A DNA stretch of 64,000 nt from Arenicellales bacterium. Lineage in GTDB: Bacteria; Pseudomonadota; Gammaproteobacteria; Arenicellales; JAHEKD01. The notes below the pieces were generated by a model, which worked only from the letters and a program-made list of their open reading frames with translations, ran no database searches and was not told the origin of the DNA. The first letter of the stretch is position 1; each line of letters begins with the position of its first letter. The translations under genes were made by a program, and so were the position numbers. The stretch covers positions 338,609 to 402,608 of the forward strand of contig JANQSD010000001.1 in NCBI GenBank assembly GCA_028284225.1, given 5' to 3'. Below, piece after piece: positions 1-9,085 of this stretch.

Positions 1-1168
1 CTTCTCGATTCGATACAGCAATTGGATGTGTTGCAAAGCTTGTTTCGCTAGCGGCAGTTTCTTCGTCTTGAGCTTGCCCTGGGCTTTAATTGCCTGATCG
101 AACTTACGCCTGACATGTGCCCAGCAGCCGATTTGTGTAATCTCGTTGTCAGCACACACTTTGTTGTAACCTTCATAGCCATCGGTTTGCAGAAAACCCG
201 AATAGTCACCTAAAAGATTAGTCGGAACTTGTTGTGATCGACTCGGCGCATAGTCGTAAAGGATAACTCTCTGGCCCGGCGGTCCGCCTCGTTGTACCCA
301 CATATAAGATTGACTCTGTGGCGACCTGCCCGACTCTTTCAAGACCTGACACCGTGTCTCGTCCATCTGCAGTATGTCATAGTTCAACATCGATTCACGC
401 ATCAAATTGATCAGTGGCTGAATCAATAATCCGGCTTTGATAATCCAATTTGCTAAAGTAGAGCGATTGAGCGGAATACTGAGTCGTTTAAATTCCTGCT
501 CTTGACGGTATAACGGCATACCATTGATGTATTTACCGACCACGACATGGGCAAGTGTGCCGGGACTGGCAATACTACCTGGAATCGGCTGCGGTGGTAG
601 CTTGGCCGCTTTGATCGTTTGTTTGCAGTTAGGACAGCTATAGGTCTTCTTGGTGTGTTTGATGACCTTGACCGTCATCGGAATCAGCTCAATCTGCTCA
701 GAGGTCTTCTCGCCCATCTCAACAAGCTGGGCTCTGACAACGTTCACAGGCACATTCAGATTGTTCCAGCTCATACACTATCTCAATATGGGGAAAATGA
801 TCCGGTAACTTCTTTCGACCACCTTTACCCTTACGACGAGCGTGAGCAGCAACTAAGTTTTTGTTTTCACCATCAGCGCCAGCATTCTCTTTAGCATTGT
901 CATTATCATAATCAGATAAGGTTTCCGCTTCATTGAATAACAGGGAAAGCTGATCACTATTGAACTTCTCACTGCGTGAACCAAAGTGCTGCTGCCTTGC
1001 CAAGGCAATCGCTTCAATCAACTGGTTAATATAGACCGATTGGTGTTTGGTTTTTATCTGTTCAGCACATAACTCTGTTTCAAGATGAGTACATTTATCT
1101 TGAAGTCGAATCACTAATTCCTTGAGTTGATCGGGGTCATTCGGTAGTGATTCAATGGGTTGATTCAT
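1..1168 (-). pseudogene. tnpC: IS66 transposase TnpC, frameshifted and cut by window edge
   Basis: The DDE transposase of the element. The first frame (1168 down to 719) encodes a coiled-coil N-terminus, the FGSRSEK motif typical of IS66 TnpC, and the start of a CxxC zinc motif (CERCQ), then stops at 719-721. Removing one base near 727 restores the expected reading (SPLVEMGEKTSEQ), and the protein then continues open to position 1. That second part has the second CPNC zinc pair, the first catalytic Asp in QMDETR, and a second in LQTDGYEGY. The catalytic Glu lies off the window. Either the gene is inactivated or this is a one-base sequencing error. Confidence 0.85.
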
Positions 1169-1204
1169 GGACTTTATTTTACCATGCCAACAACTTTAAA
1201 ACCC

Positions 1205-1561
1205 TTAAAGAACAGTGTGATGCGGCAATGTTGCATGGCCCTGTAACAAGGTTAAATCATAGCCATCCAGCAACCGGTTAATCTGCTTGGCGTTAAGTTC
1301 AACCTGATCTACTGGCAAATTTACCGGCCAGCGAAACCGGGCTTTCTCAATGCGTTTCATCCACAAGATAAATCCATTACCTTCCCAGCTAACCATTTTA
1401 ATAATCGTTCTGGCCGCGTTACAAAATATAAACAACTTTGAAGAAAACGGATCAAGATTCATCTGGCCTTCGACAATCGACACTAACCCGTTTATTGACT
1501 TACGCATATCAACTGGATGACGGTACAAATAAATGACCGACTCCATAGAAGGACGAATCAA
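1205..1561 (-). CDS. tnpB: IS66 accessory protein TnpB
   Basis: 118 residues, the normal size for IS66 Orf2/TnpB. It shows the family signature: YLYRHPVDMRKSINGL near the N-terminus, a central LFIFCN motif, and WEGNGFILWMKR followed by RFRWP. TnpB is needed for transposition of IS66 elements, but its biochemical role is unclear. Its start overlaps the tnpA stop by four bases (ATGA), which indicates translational coupling. The gene appears intact. Confidence 0.9.
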   Translation of the reverse strand: MIRPSMESVIYLYRHPVDMRKSINGLVSIVEGQMNLDPFSSKLFIFCNAARTIIKMVSWEGNGFILWMKRIEKARFRWPVNLPVDQVELNAKQINRLLDGYDLTLLQGHATLPHHTVL

Positions 1562-1908
1562 CGCTTCATTACCGAACTGGTGATAATAGATCGAACCATC
1601 TTGGCATCCAGCTCACCGGCAAACTCAATCACTGTACCATTGGTCAACTTGACCTTACAGCTTGGTTTTGATGAAACAGATTGAATAGGTGCGACCGGAA
1701 CAAAAGGTGATTTACTCGTCTTGGTAGTGGGTTTGTATAACTCCAGCTTGACTAACTTTGATTTCCATTGATACAGCGTCTTTAAACGCAACTCGTGTGC
1801 TTCAGCGTAATCGGCAATACTCCCTTTGCTTTCATCAGCCGATTTAAAATGACTCAGCCATAAGCGCTGTCTCGCTGTTATAACCTTTGCCAGCATTCTA
1901 TTCTCCAA
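1558..1908 (-). CDS. tnpA: IS66 accessory protein TnpA
   Basis: 116 residues, first gene of the IS66 operon. The N-terminal half reads as a helix-turn-helix of the IS66 TnpA type (WLSHFKSADESKGSIADYAE, then LYQWKSKL). The C-terminal part ends in a short beta-rich segment (VKLTNGTVIEF) common in these proteins. It probably binds the element ends. It starts about 40 bp inside the terminal repeat and overlaps tnpB by ATGA. Confidence 0.85.
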   Translation of the reverse strand: MENRMLAKVITARQRLWLSHFKSADESKGSIADYAEAHELRLKTLYQWKSKLVKLELYKPTTKTSKSPFVPVAPIQSVSSKPSCKVKLTNGTVIEFAGELDAKMVRSIITSSVMKR

Positions 1909-1950
1909 TTTAAAAACTGTACTCTGGCAGATAACTCATCAACTGAAAAT

Positions 1951-1973
1951 CCCGTCCTTAATTTGACGCTTAC
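1951..1973. repeat. IS66 terminal inverted repeat (right end)
   Basis: On the minus strand the segment begins GTAAGCGTCAAATTAAGG, which matches the GTAAGCG start of IS66 terminal repeats. It lies just upstream of tnpA, as expected. The next eight bases (1974-1981) would be the target duplication, but the partner is outside the window. Confidence 0.65.
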
Positions 1974-2114
1974 TTTCAGTTTTAATAAAGTTCGTTTTCA
2001 AATGTTAGTCAGAATCTGTTGCAAGATACTGTTTTCTTTTAAGAGTTAACGATATTTATGATTTTTTCGTAGTTGTTATCATTAGGAGCTTTAACATTTT
2101 TTTGCCAAGAAAGA

Positions 2115-2285
2115 TTAAGTACTTATAGACACACCCAATACTTTAGCAACTTGCCTAGCAGATAGTTTTTTTCCTTCCCTGGCTTGTTTAAGTTGTGAGC
2201 CAATTCTTCTAGGAGGCTCATTTGGAAGATGGCCGCCCTTGATCTTCGCTGAAGGGTTGAAAACTTCATCTTCATAAAGGGAATT
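2115..2285 (-). pseudogene. Helix-turn-helix C-terminal remnant, possibly of a resolvase-type recombinase
   Basis: A stretch of 56 sense codons has no start; an in-frame stop lies immediately upstream and it ends at TAA 2115-2117. The C-terminus reads GKKLSARQVAKVLGVSIST, which resembles the helix-turn-helix tail of serine recombinases or similar DNA-binding proteins. The gene body is missing. A different frame over the same bases can be read as 70 codons from an ATG, but it shows no family signature. The location beside an IS66 copy fits a decayed mobile-gene fragment. The bases between 1974 and 2114 and from 2286 to 2479 show nothing recognisable. Confidence 0.35.
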
Positions 2286-2479
2286 TCAAAACCCACGGCA
2301 CCAACTAGCTTCCAATACGAGTTTATATGCATCAATTTATTACCTTGCTCCCATCGTTGAATAGAGGTAACAAAAAATCACAAGTGTTTTTTGGAGGTTT
2401 TGAAGTCGAAAAGCTCTGTAAGTGATTGATTTTTAATGAATAGTAAAAGTAACCAGTATCACTCATAATGCTAGGTTCG

Positions 2480-3355
2480 TTAGCACTGATTCAACATACT
2501 TTTCAAGGCCGTACCAACGTCGGATGGTGAATCAAGTACATTTACGCCGGCAGCTTCTAGTGCTTTTCTTTTAGATTCATAAGTGCCTTTGTTGCCCATG
2601 ACTATTGCGCCGGCGTGGCCCATTTTTTTGCCGGGAGGTGAGCTGCGGCCTGCGATGAATGAAACGATGGGTTTGGTCATGTTTTGTGCGTATTCAGCGG
2701 CTTGTTCTTCCATACTGCCGCCGATTTCGCCTACTAAAACGATTGCTTTGGTTTTTTCATCGGTATCAAGAGCTTTAAGTGCGTCCAGGGTTGTGGTTCC
2801 GATGACAGGGTCGCCGCCGATGCCAATAAAAGCCGATTCACCATAGCCTGCTTGCACTACATTCAGGCAGATCAAAGTGCCGAGACTGCCGCTGCGGGAA
2901 ATAACACCAATATGTCCGGGTTTAAAAATGCTGGCCTCAAATGCGGGCATAAAACCGATAAAACATTCGCCTGGCGTAACTTGTCCCGCTGTATTTGGAC
3001 CAAGAATCTGAGCATCGTTGGCTTTCGCTGCAGCCATAATGTACATGACATCATGAACGGGAATATGCTCGGTCAGAATAGCCACTTTTTTACATCCGGC
3101 TTCAATCGCATCCAGCGCAGCGGCTTTGCAAGCCAAAGGTGGAATAAACAGCACGGAAACATCAAAGGGGACTTCTGCCATGGTGTCTTTAGCGCTTGCG
3201 AAAACAGGCACCTCACAATGGGTAATACCCGGCTTTTTGGGATTTACTCCGGCGACTATCTGGGTGCCGTAATCCTGCATTTTTTGGGTCCAGAAAGTGC
3301 CTTGCTTGCCAGTGATGCCCTGTATGATGACACGATCTGTGTTGCGAACAATCAT
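2480..3355 (-). CDS. ADP-forming acyl-CoA ligase, alpha subunit (SucD-like)
   Basis: 291 residues, the length of succinyl-CoA synthetase alpha. It has the N-terminal CoA-binding Rossmann fold (VIIQGITGKQGTFW), GPNTAG, SRSGSLGT and the phosphohistidine site KMGHAGAI with His247. With the beta subunit just upstream it should form an acid:CoA ligase driven by ATP. It is not the TCA-cycle enzyme by context: it is the last gene of an operon with a tripartite acid transporter and an acylating aldehyde dehydrogenase. That arrangement fits sulfoacetate-CoA ligase of the SauCD type. Enzyme class is firm; the substrate is inferred. Confidence 0.85.
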   Translation of the reverse strand: MIVRNTDRVIIQGITGKQGTFWTQKMQDYGTQIVAGVNPKKPGITHCEVPVFASAKDTMAEVPFDVSVLFIPPLACKAAALDAIEAGCKKVAILTEHIPVHDVMYIMAAAKANDAQILGPNTAGQVTPGECFIGFMPAFEASIFKPGHIGVISRSGSLGTLICLNVVQAGYGESAFIGIGGDPVIGTTTLDALKALDTDEKTKAIVLVGEIGGSMEEQAAEYAQNMTKPIVSFIAGRSSPPGKKMGHAGAIVMGNKGTYESKRKALEAAGVNVLDSPSDVGTALKSMLNQC

Positions 3356-3360
3356 AGTCT

Positions 3361-4491
3361 TTATCCTCGAGATTTAACGGCGATGGCGGCTTGAACGGCT
3401 TCGTCCATGGTCGGATAGCTATGCATGTTTAAGCGCTTTTGCAGCATTACCTTGGCTTCGGTAGCACCCGTGCCATGAATGGAAAAGAACACCGGCAAAT
3501 CAGGTTTGAGTTCTTCCCAGGCATTGATAATACCGTCAGTCATTACATCAGTGCGGGCAAAAGCACCACAAAAATTGATGACTAAACTTTTTAAGCCCGG
3601 TTTGCCGAGAAGTAATTTAAGTGCCTCGGTCGCCTTAGTGTAGGCTTCACCACCGATTTCAAGAAAATTGGCAGGGTTACCGCCGTAGTAGGTGATCACA
3701 TCCATGGTGGTCATGGTCAAACCTGCACCATTAGCGATAACACCTATATCACCATCCAGTTCGACCAGCTTTAAATCATGGTCCTTGGCCTGGGATTCGA
3801 GCCAGGTCAGCTTATCCGGGGTGCCTTGCTGGGCGATTTGTTGTTGCCGACTTATCGACGAATCATCAAGTACAAATTTACAGTCCAGTGCTATGACCCC
3901 ACCGTCCTCAAGTAACACTAGTGGATTAATTTCAACCAGCTCCGCGTCATTGCTCAAATACAGCTGATAAAGTTGACTCAATACTGCAGCTAGCTTTTTA
4001 GAATCGGCTTCAAAATCCAGACCTTCGATCAACTCAAGTGCAGTAGATTCATCGAAGCCTTTGTTAATGTTGATATGAGTTTTACGAAGTTGCTCAGGAT
4101 GGGTTTCAGCGATTTCTTCAATATCCATGCCGCCGGCTGCAGAAAACATGATCATTGGGCACTTGCTGTTTGAGTCATTCATCAGTGCAGCATAGTATTC
4201 TTGCTGGATACGACCTTGCTGCTCGATTAATACTGTTTCCACTTTGTAACCCCCGATTTCCATATCCAGAATTTTTCCTGCCTGTTGACTGGCTTGTTGT
4301 GGGCTTGCGGCGAGCTGAATACCACCTGCTTTACCGCGTTTGCCGGTGGGTACTTGTGCCTTAATGACACAGGGTCCAATATCGGCGGCTATTTTTTCTG
4401 CTTGCTCCTGCGTACTCGCCAACATTCCTGCAGGGGTTTTAATGCCTGCCTGACGTAGCAGGGCTTTGCCCGCATGCTCTTCAAAATTCAT
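3361..4491 (-). CDS. ADP-forming acyl-CoA ligase, beta subunit (SucC-like)
   Basis: 376 residues. An ATP-grasp domain at the N-terminus (MNFEEHAGKALLRQAGI, then CVIKAQVPTGKRGKAGGI) and the C-terminal CoA-ligase domain (NGAGLTMTTMDVI, GGNPANFLEIGG) match succinyl-CoA synthetase beta. ELVEINPLVL carries the metal-binding Glu/Asn of ATP-grasp enzymes. Only five bases separate it from the alpha subunit and twelve from the aldehyde dehydrogenase upstream, so all three are co-transcribed. Likely activates the imported acid to its CoA thioester; sulfoacetate is proposed from context, with other short acids possible. Confidence 0.85.
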   Translation of the reverse strand: MNFEEHAGKALLRQAGIKTPAGMLASTQEQAEKIAADIGPCVIKAQVPTGKRGKAGGIQLAASPQQASQQAGKILDMEIGGYKVETVLIEQQGRIQQEYYAALMNDSNSKCPMIMFSAAGGMDIEEIAETHPEQLRKTHININKGFDESTALELIEGLDFEADSKKLAAVLSQLYQLYLSNDAELVEINPLVLLEDGGVIALDCKFVLDDSSISRQQQIAQQGTPDKLTWLESQAKDHDLKLVELDGDIGVIANGAGLTMTTMDVITYYGGNPANFLEIGGEAYTKATEALKLLLGKPGLKSLVINFCGAFARTDVMTDGIINAWEELKPDLPVFFSIHGTGATEAKVMLQKRLNMHSYPTMDEAVQAAIAVKSRG

Positions 4492-4503
4492 GTTGTTCCT
4501 TGA

Positions 4504-5940
4504 TTATTTGCCGTAGTGTTGCCAAAAATCACCAAACATTTGTTCTTCGCTGGGTTTATCCTCAGCAATAGTAGTGACCAGATGGGTAATATTTAAAAAA
4601 TGCTTGTAATTAAGATTCTCGCTGATGCTGTTGCCGCCCCAGGTGCCGCAGCCCATACTGAGCGTGAACGGCAGGCCGGTGTTAAAGCCACCGCCATTGC
4701 CGAAAGTATGGGCTTGATTGACCAGCACCCTGACCACATCCAACTCTTCTGCCAGCTCCCGGGCATGATCCAGGTTGTGGGTATGTATACCGCAGGAATG
4801 ACCGCGGCCTTTATAGTCGAGAATATCACTAACGAGTTGCTTGGCGTGGGAGAAATCTTTGGCACGATAAACGGTTAACACCAGGGCCAGTTTTTCATCA
4901 GAAAACTTATAATTATCACCGACTCCGGTTTCTTCAACCATAAAGAATCGTTTAGACTGACTTTCGCCACCTAAACCTACGTGAGTAGCAAATATATTTG
5001 CATCCTTGGCGATCAAATGACGATTCAGTTTGCCGTCTTGCCACAAACTGTTTTCAATTAATTGTTTTTCCTCATGGTTTGCCAAATAGCCGCCGGCCCG
5101 CTTAAGTGCAGCGATTGCATCGTCATAAACATCATCAAGAATGACTAGTGAGTTTTCTGATGAACATGAAGTTGAATTATCAAATGTTTTGGATTGACAA
5201 ATTTTAACTGCGGCATCATCAAGATCTGCGCTGGAATCAATAATCACTGAAACGTTGCCAACCCCAACACCTATGGCAGGTTTTCCGCTCGAATAGGCGC
5301 TTTTGACGTTATTCTGTGACCCGGTAACGACGGATAAATCACAGCTACGCACCAAGGCATTGGTCGCAGCTTTGTTAACGGGAGCAGGCAGAACCTGCAC
5401 CAGATTTTCCGGGGCTCCAACTTTTGCAAGTTGTTGGCGCATCAATTCAACAGCTCGGGTGGTGGTGCGCAGTCCGGCAGGAGAAGGAGCAATAATAATA
5501 GCATTACGGCCCTTGATAGCCATCATGGCCTTGTTCACCGGTGTTGCAGCAGGGTTGGTTGATGGTGTGACGGCTGCAACGACGCCAACAGGTTTGGCAT
5601 ATTTGACTAAACCGAGTTCTGGTAGTTTTTCAATAATTCCGACTGATTTAACTCTGGATAAGTCCCGCAATGTGCCAAAGGTCTTACGTGTATTTTTAGT
5701 GATTTTGTCTTGTACATTACCCAGGCCGGTGTCTTCGACGGCTAATTCTGCCAATGCCTTTGCGTTCTCTGGTTTATACAATGACCAGGCCAAAGCAGTG
5801 ACAGCCGTATCGGTTTGCTCCTGGCTGGCGTTGCTGAACTGCGCTTGTGCAGCTCTGGCCTTGCTTAATAGACCTTCAATAATAGCTTGTTGTTCCGATT
5901 GCTGAGCAGTTGGGTCAAGATTTAAAGCTGTATCATCCAC
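4504..5940 (-). CDS. sauS: CoA-acylating aldehyde dehydrogenase, probable sulfoacetaldehyde dehydrogenase
   Basis: 478 residues of the acylating aldehyde dehydrogenase group (EutE/AdhE/SauS type). Visible features are the NAD fold region (GVVAAVTPSTNPAATPVNK), GVGVGNV, and the catalytic cysteine segment FDNSTSCSSENS with Cys259. The text closely follows what I know of SauS, which interconverts sulfoacetyl-CoA and sulfoacetaldehyde with NADP(H). Placement between an acyl-CoA ligase and an acid transporter supports acid activation followed by reduction to the aldehyde. No sulfoacetaldehyde acetyltransferase (Xsc) or reductase lies in the window, so the end of the pathway is unseen. EutE-like use on another short acid is the main alternative. 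Confidence 0.65.
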   Translation of the reverse strand: MDDTALNLDPTAQQSEQQAIIEGLLSKARAAQAQFSNASQEQTDTAVTALAWSLYKPENAKALAELAVEDTGLGNVQDKITKNTRKTFGTLRDLSRVKSVGIIEKLPELGLVKYAKPVGVVAAVTPSTNPAATPVNKAMMAIKGRNAIIIAPSPAGLRTTTRAVELMRQQLAKVGAPENLVQVLPAPVNKAATNALVRSCDLSVVTGSQNNVKSAYSSGKPAIGVGVGNVSVIIDSSADLDDAAVKICQSKTFDNSTSCSSENSLVILDDVYDDAIAALKRAGGYLANHEEKQLIENSLWQDGKLNRHLIAKDANIFATHVGLGGESQSKRFFMVEETGVGDNYKFSDEKLALVLTVYRAKDFSHAKQLVSDILDYKGRGHSCGIHTHNLDHARELAEELDVVRVLVNQAHTFGNGGGFNTGLPFTLSMGCGTWGGNSISENLNYKHFLNITHLVTTIAEDKPSEEQMFGDFWQHYGK

Positions 5941-6019
5941 GTATTAGTAATCCTTTAAACTAGTAGTTTTTCCCCACGACTGCCGGTCATGGGGGAGTAG
6001 ATAGGCTGGTTATTACGAG

Positions 6020-7006
6020 TTATTCTTTTTTGAGATCCTTAAGCAGCTCGGTCAAATAAGCCTGGCGTTCTTGCCACATAGTAACGACTTCGTCGCGGCT
6101 CATGATATGCATAGGTGAACCACCTTCATTCATTTTCTTTGCCACTTTACCATCTTCAAACATTTTCACTGTTCCTGCTGCCAGTTTATCGATTACCTCT
6201 GGTGGTGTATCTTTTTTAGCCATAATCCCCCTGAAATTTACACTGGAATTGTCAACTTCAATGCCTAATTCTTTAAAAGTTGGCACATCGGGCAAGAATT
6301 CAGTGTTTCGCTCAAGGTCAGCGATAGCCAGAATTTTTAATTTGTCTTTGCTGCGAAAAGAATCGGACAGATTGTTAAATCCGGCAGTGACATTGCCACC
6401 CAGAACACGCTGCATCGCTTTAACGCCACCTTTGGTGGGAATATATTGAAATTCTGCACCGGTTGCCTGAGCCAGCTGTAGCAAAGCAATGTGGTGGCCG
6501 GTAAATTGTCCTGCTCCGGAGACAGTCACTTTTCCGGGATTATTCTTGGCAAATTCAACCAACTCTTCGGCACTATTGTATTCACTGTCCGCATTTACAA
6601 TTAATACCGCCGGATCGGCACCCCAATTGGCAATGGGTTCAAGATTATCAATGCTGTATTTCGTGTCAAATACAATCGATTGGGCAATGAAATGGGGCAC
6701 GTTGTAAGCGGCCAGCTGGTAACCGTCGGCATCCGCTTTTTCGGCAAACCAATTCCAGCCAACCTGTCCACCCGCTCCGGGTTTGTTAACAATGACAATA
6801 GGTTGGGTAAGGTAATCCTCCTGGGCGGCCATCATGGTCACCAGCCTGGCCTGAAAGTCGGTAGCACCACCTGGCGAATAAGCAACGGTGACGGCAATCG
6901 GGCGATCCGGGTAGTCGTCGGCTAGCGCATACGGCAATAAGCCTAATCCCAATAAACTTAAAATTAAACAGGAAAAGTATTTACGTAAGTAACTGAGTGT
7001 TTTCAT
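6020..7006 (-). CDS. tctC: Tripartite tricarboxylate transporter substrate-binding protein (TctC family)
   Basis: 328 residues with a signal peptide (basic MKTLSYLRKYF, hydrophobic stretch, cleavage near ALA-DD at about residue 29). The mature protein opens DYPDRPIAVTVAYSPGGATDFQAR, the typical Bug/TctC start; VNKPGAGGQVGW and GVKAMQRVLGGNV are further family motifs. It is a periplasmic receptor for a small carboxylate or sulfonate, delivered to TctAB encoded just upstream in the operon. The ligand cannot be read from sequence; operon context suggests the acid that SauS and the CoA ligase act on. Confidence 0.85.
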   Translation of the reverse strand: MKTLSYLRKYFSCLILSLLGLGLLPYALADDYPDRPIAVTVAYSPGGATDFQARLVTMMAAQEDYLTQPIVIVNKPGAGGQVGWNWFAEKADADGYQLAAYNVPHFIAQSIVFDTKYSIDNLEPIANWGADPAVLIVNADSEYNSAEELVEFAKNNPGKVTVSGAGQFTGHHIALLQLAQATGAEFQYIPTKGGVKAMQRVLGGNVTAGFNNLSDSFRSKDKLKILAIADLERNTEFLPDVPTFKELGIEVDNSSVNFRGIMAKKDTPPEVIDKLAAGTVKMFEDGKVAKKMNEGGSPMHIMSRDEVVTMWQERQAYLTELLKDLKKE

Positions 7007-7032
7007 CGATAGTCCTCTGTGACATATACAAG

Positions 7033-7467
7033 TTAAAAGAATAATCCGCGCGGTAGCTGGACTTTTAGTAACAGCGTAAACAAGCTATATAGGGCTGCCA
7101 TAAATAATAAACCGACCAGGGCTATTTTCAGGCTGCGGCTGATCTCAAATCTTCCCGGCATATAGATCATCACGATTGCTGTAAAAGCGATAAATGATGA
7201 AACGTAGAATCCGATCAGTTCAGCAAACGTTAAATACAGGATAAAAATCAACAGGGCGGGCAGAATAACCAGCCAGGGAATGGGTTTGCTTTTTTCAGTT
7301 GAGTTGTTTTTAAAGTAATTAACAACGGTCAACACCGCAATCACGACCATGATAGCGGCTACTACATTAGGAAATAAAAACGCTTCCTGATTGGAACCGG
7401 ATAAGCCGGCGAATAACAGCAGCAGCGCCAGTGCGAACATGCCGGCAGGTATTAATAGTTTACTCAT
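7033..7467 (-). CDS. tctB: Tripartite tricarboxylate transporter small membrane subunit (TctB family)
   Basis: About 144 residues with four predicted membrane helices, the TctB pattern. I chose the ATG at 7467 (MSKLLIPAG...), which overlaps the tctA stop by four bases (ATGA); a longer reading to 7539 runs back into tctA and adds a charged, non-membrane leader. TctB pairs with the large TctA subunit to form a cation-coupled, binding-protein-dependent importer. Confidence 0.8.
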   Translation of the reverse strand: MSKLLIPAGMFALALLLLFAGLSGSNQEAFLFPNVVAAIMVVIAVLTVVNYFKNNSTEKSKPIPWLVILPALLIFILYLTFAELIGFYVSSFIAFTAIVMIYMPGRFEISRSLKIALVGLLFMAALYSLFTLLLKVQLPRGLFF

Positions 7468-8966
7468 ATCGTATTTTCTCGACTTTTCTTGACCCGGATT
7501 AACTCTGTCACCAGGCTGTAGCCTATTGACAATAAACATAATGCGATCAAGGTCAAATTGATACCGCCGCTCATGAAATAAGCAACAAAACCATCACCAC
7601 TTTGAGCAATAAGTTTGCCTTCTATCAAGTTGCTTTCTGCTATAGGGCCCAGAATCAAGCCCAGCACAACCGGCGCTGGACTAAAACCGATTTTGCTGGC
7701 TAAGTACATCAAGGTGCCAATAGTCATCATGACAAAGACATCTGACATGCTGTTTTGTACGCTATAGGTGCCGAATACTGCCAGCACTGTCACTGCAGCA
7801 GCCATGTAGTATTGAGGGATACGGGTCACAAAGCGACAATACCTGCTTATTGTTAAGCCGAAAATCAACATGACGACCTGGGCCACAATCAATGAGTCGA
7901 TAAATGTCCAGGTCACCTGGGCATGTATGGTGAATAAATCAGGTCCGGGGAACAGCCCGTTGATCAATAATCCGCCTAGTAATACTGCTGCTGTTGGACT
8001 GCCTGGTATTGAAAGCGTTAATAACGGTACTAAAGATGGGCCAACCATTGCATTGTTGGCACTTTCTGCTGTGATGACTCCGTCTGGGTTGCCTTTGCCA
8101 AAACTGTCTTTTTCTTTGCTGAATTTTTTGGTCTGGTCGTATGCAACAATGCCTGCCACCTGACCACCGGCTCCGGGAATAATGCCGACTACCATGCCGA
8201 TAATTGAACCAATGGTCAGTGCCTTAATCCGGGAAAAATTATATTTGATCGATTGCCAAATGCTCTGGCTTTCGAGTGCTAACATTTTGGCTTGCTGATG
8301 TTCGGTTACTTCGAGCATACCCAGCACTTGGGGAATTGCGAACAAGCCAATCAATGCCGGGATAATGGTTATGCCGCCCGCTAAATGATCGGTGACGACA
8401 AAACGTTCCTCGCCCAGAATCGGATCGTAGCCAATGGTTGATAACCATAGGCCGACAGCTCCGGCAAACAATCCTTTGAGCACTGAGCCGCTACCTAAAG
8501 AGCCGATAACAGTTACGCCCAAAATCGCGACCCAGAACAGTTCAGAAGGGCCAAACTTAAGGGCGACGTTTGATAATACAGGTGTAAAAAATACCAACAG
8601 CAATACACCCAACATGCCGCCAATAAAGGAGCTGATAAAGCAATAGTGCAAGGCTTGCATGGCTTTGCCCCCGCGAGCCATTGGAAATCCATCCAGCATG
8701 GTTGCTATATTGGCCGGTGCACCTGGAATGCTGACTAAAATTGCACTGACGGCGCCGCCGGCAACGGTTGCAGTATAGACTGCACCAAGTAGAATAAGCG
8801 CCGGAGCAGGTTGCATATGAAAAGTGAATGGGATCAACAGGGCAACGGCCATGGTAGGACTCAGGCCGGGTGTAGCACCTAACAGCAATCCTCCCATCGT
8901 TCCTAAAATGAGAATGGTTAAGTTAGAGAAAGTAAAAACTTCTGGGAAATATTGAATAAACTCCAA
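7464..8966 (-). CDS. tctA: Tripartite tricarboxylate transporter large membrane subunit (TctA family)
   Basis: 500 residues with about eleven membrane helices. Family motifs are GTMGGLLLGATPGLSPTMAVALL at the N-terminus and its internal echo GMVVGIIPGAGGQVAGIVAYDQ, plus TLSIPGSPTAAVLLGGL, which together form the substrate pathway of TctA proteins. It is the first gene of the minus-strand operon tctA-tctB-tctC-sauS-ligase beta-ligase alpha. Its promoter region is shared with the divergent GntR regulator and contains palindromes that could be operators. Confidence 0.88.
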   Translation of the reverse strand: MEFIQYFPEVFTFSNLTILILGTMGGLLLGATPGLSPTMAVALLIPFTFHMQPAPALILLGAVYTATVAGGAVSAILVSIPGAPANIATMLDGFPMARGGKAMQALHYCFISSFIGGMLGVLLLVFFTPVLSNVALKFGPSELFWVAILGVTVIGSLGSGSVLKGLFAGAVGLWLSTIGYDPILGEERFVVTDHLAGGITIIPALIGLFAIPQVLGMLEVTEHQQAKMLALESQSIWQSIKYNFSRIKALTIGSIIGMVVGIIPGAGGQVAGIVAYDQTKKFSKEKDSFGKGNPDGVITAESANNAMVGPSLVPLLTLSIPGSPTAAVLLGGLLINGLFPGPDLFTIHAQVTWTFIDSLIVAQVVMLIFGLTISRYCRFVTRIPQYYMAAAVTVLAVFGTYSVQNSMSDVFVMMTIGTLMYLASKIGFSPAPVVLGLILGPIAESNLIEGKLIAQSGDGFVAYFMSGGINLTLIALCLLSIGYSLVTELIRVKKSRENTI

Positions 8967-8988
8967 ATCTTTAAGTCCTGTGTGAAAT

Positions 8989-9024
8989 TCATATATATGA
9001 GTTATATTTGATATATGAGTATCA
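8989..9024. promoter_or_regulatory. Candidate operator region for the GntR regulator
   Basis: In the 119-bp gap between divergent tctA and gntR there is a perfect 12-bp palindrome TCATATATATGA (8989-9000) and a spaced inverted repeat TGATA-N6-TATCA (9009-9024). The word ATATATGAGT recurs here. GntR-family proteins usually bind such AT-rich palindromes between themselves and the operon they control. Binding by this regulator is inferred. Confidence 0.5.
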
Positions 9025-9085
9025 TGAGTTTACTATATATGTCAAGCAGTAATTAAAATAGATGGTGTGTTAAAAGGAAATATCA

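Larger units (their letters stand above)
1..1973 (-). mobile_element. IS66-family insertion sequence, partial (left end outside window)
   Basis: Three consecutive minus-strand genes have the tnpA-tnpB-tnpC order of IS66 elements, with tnpA and tnpB overlapping by ATGA. The element edge lies at about 1951-1973; read from outside it starts GTAAGCGTC, as IS66 terminal repeats do. The other end is beyond position 1, so the target duplication cannot be checked. The tnpC frame is broken, so this copy is probably not autonomous. Confidence 0.85.

Noticed and set aside
2123..2335. 70-codon minus-strand frame before the catabolic cluster
   Set aside because: The recognisable helix-turn-helix text lies in a different frame of the same strand (2115-2285), so this frame is probably not translated.
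2852..3394. 180-codon plus-strand open frame over the ligase alpha gene
   Set aside because: It is antisense to a strongly conserved SucD-like gene, has no family signature and no ribosome site.
5303..5905. 200-codon plus-strand open frame
   Set aside because: Entirely antisense to the sauS-like dehydrogenase; composition mirrors that gene.
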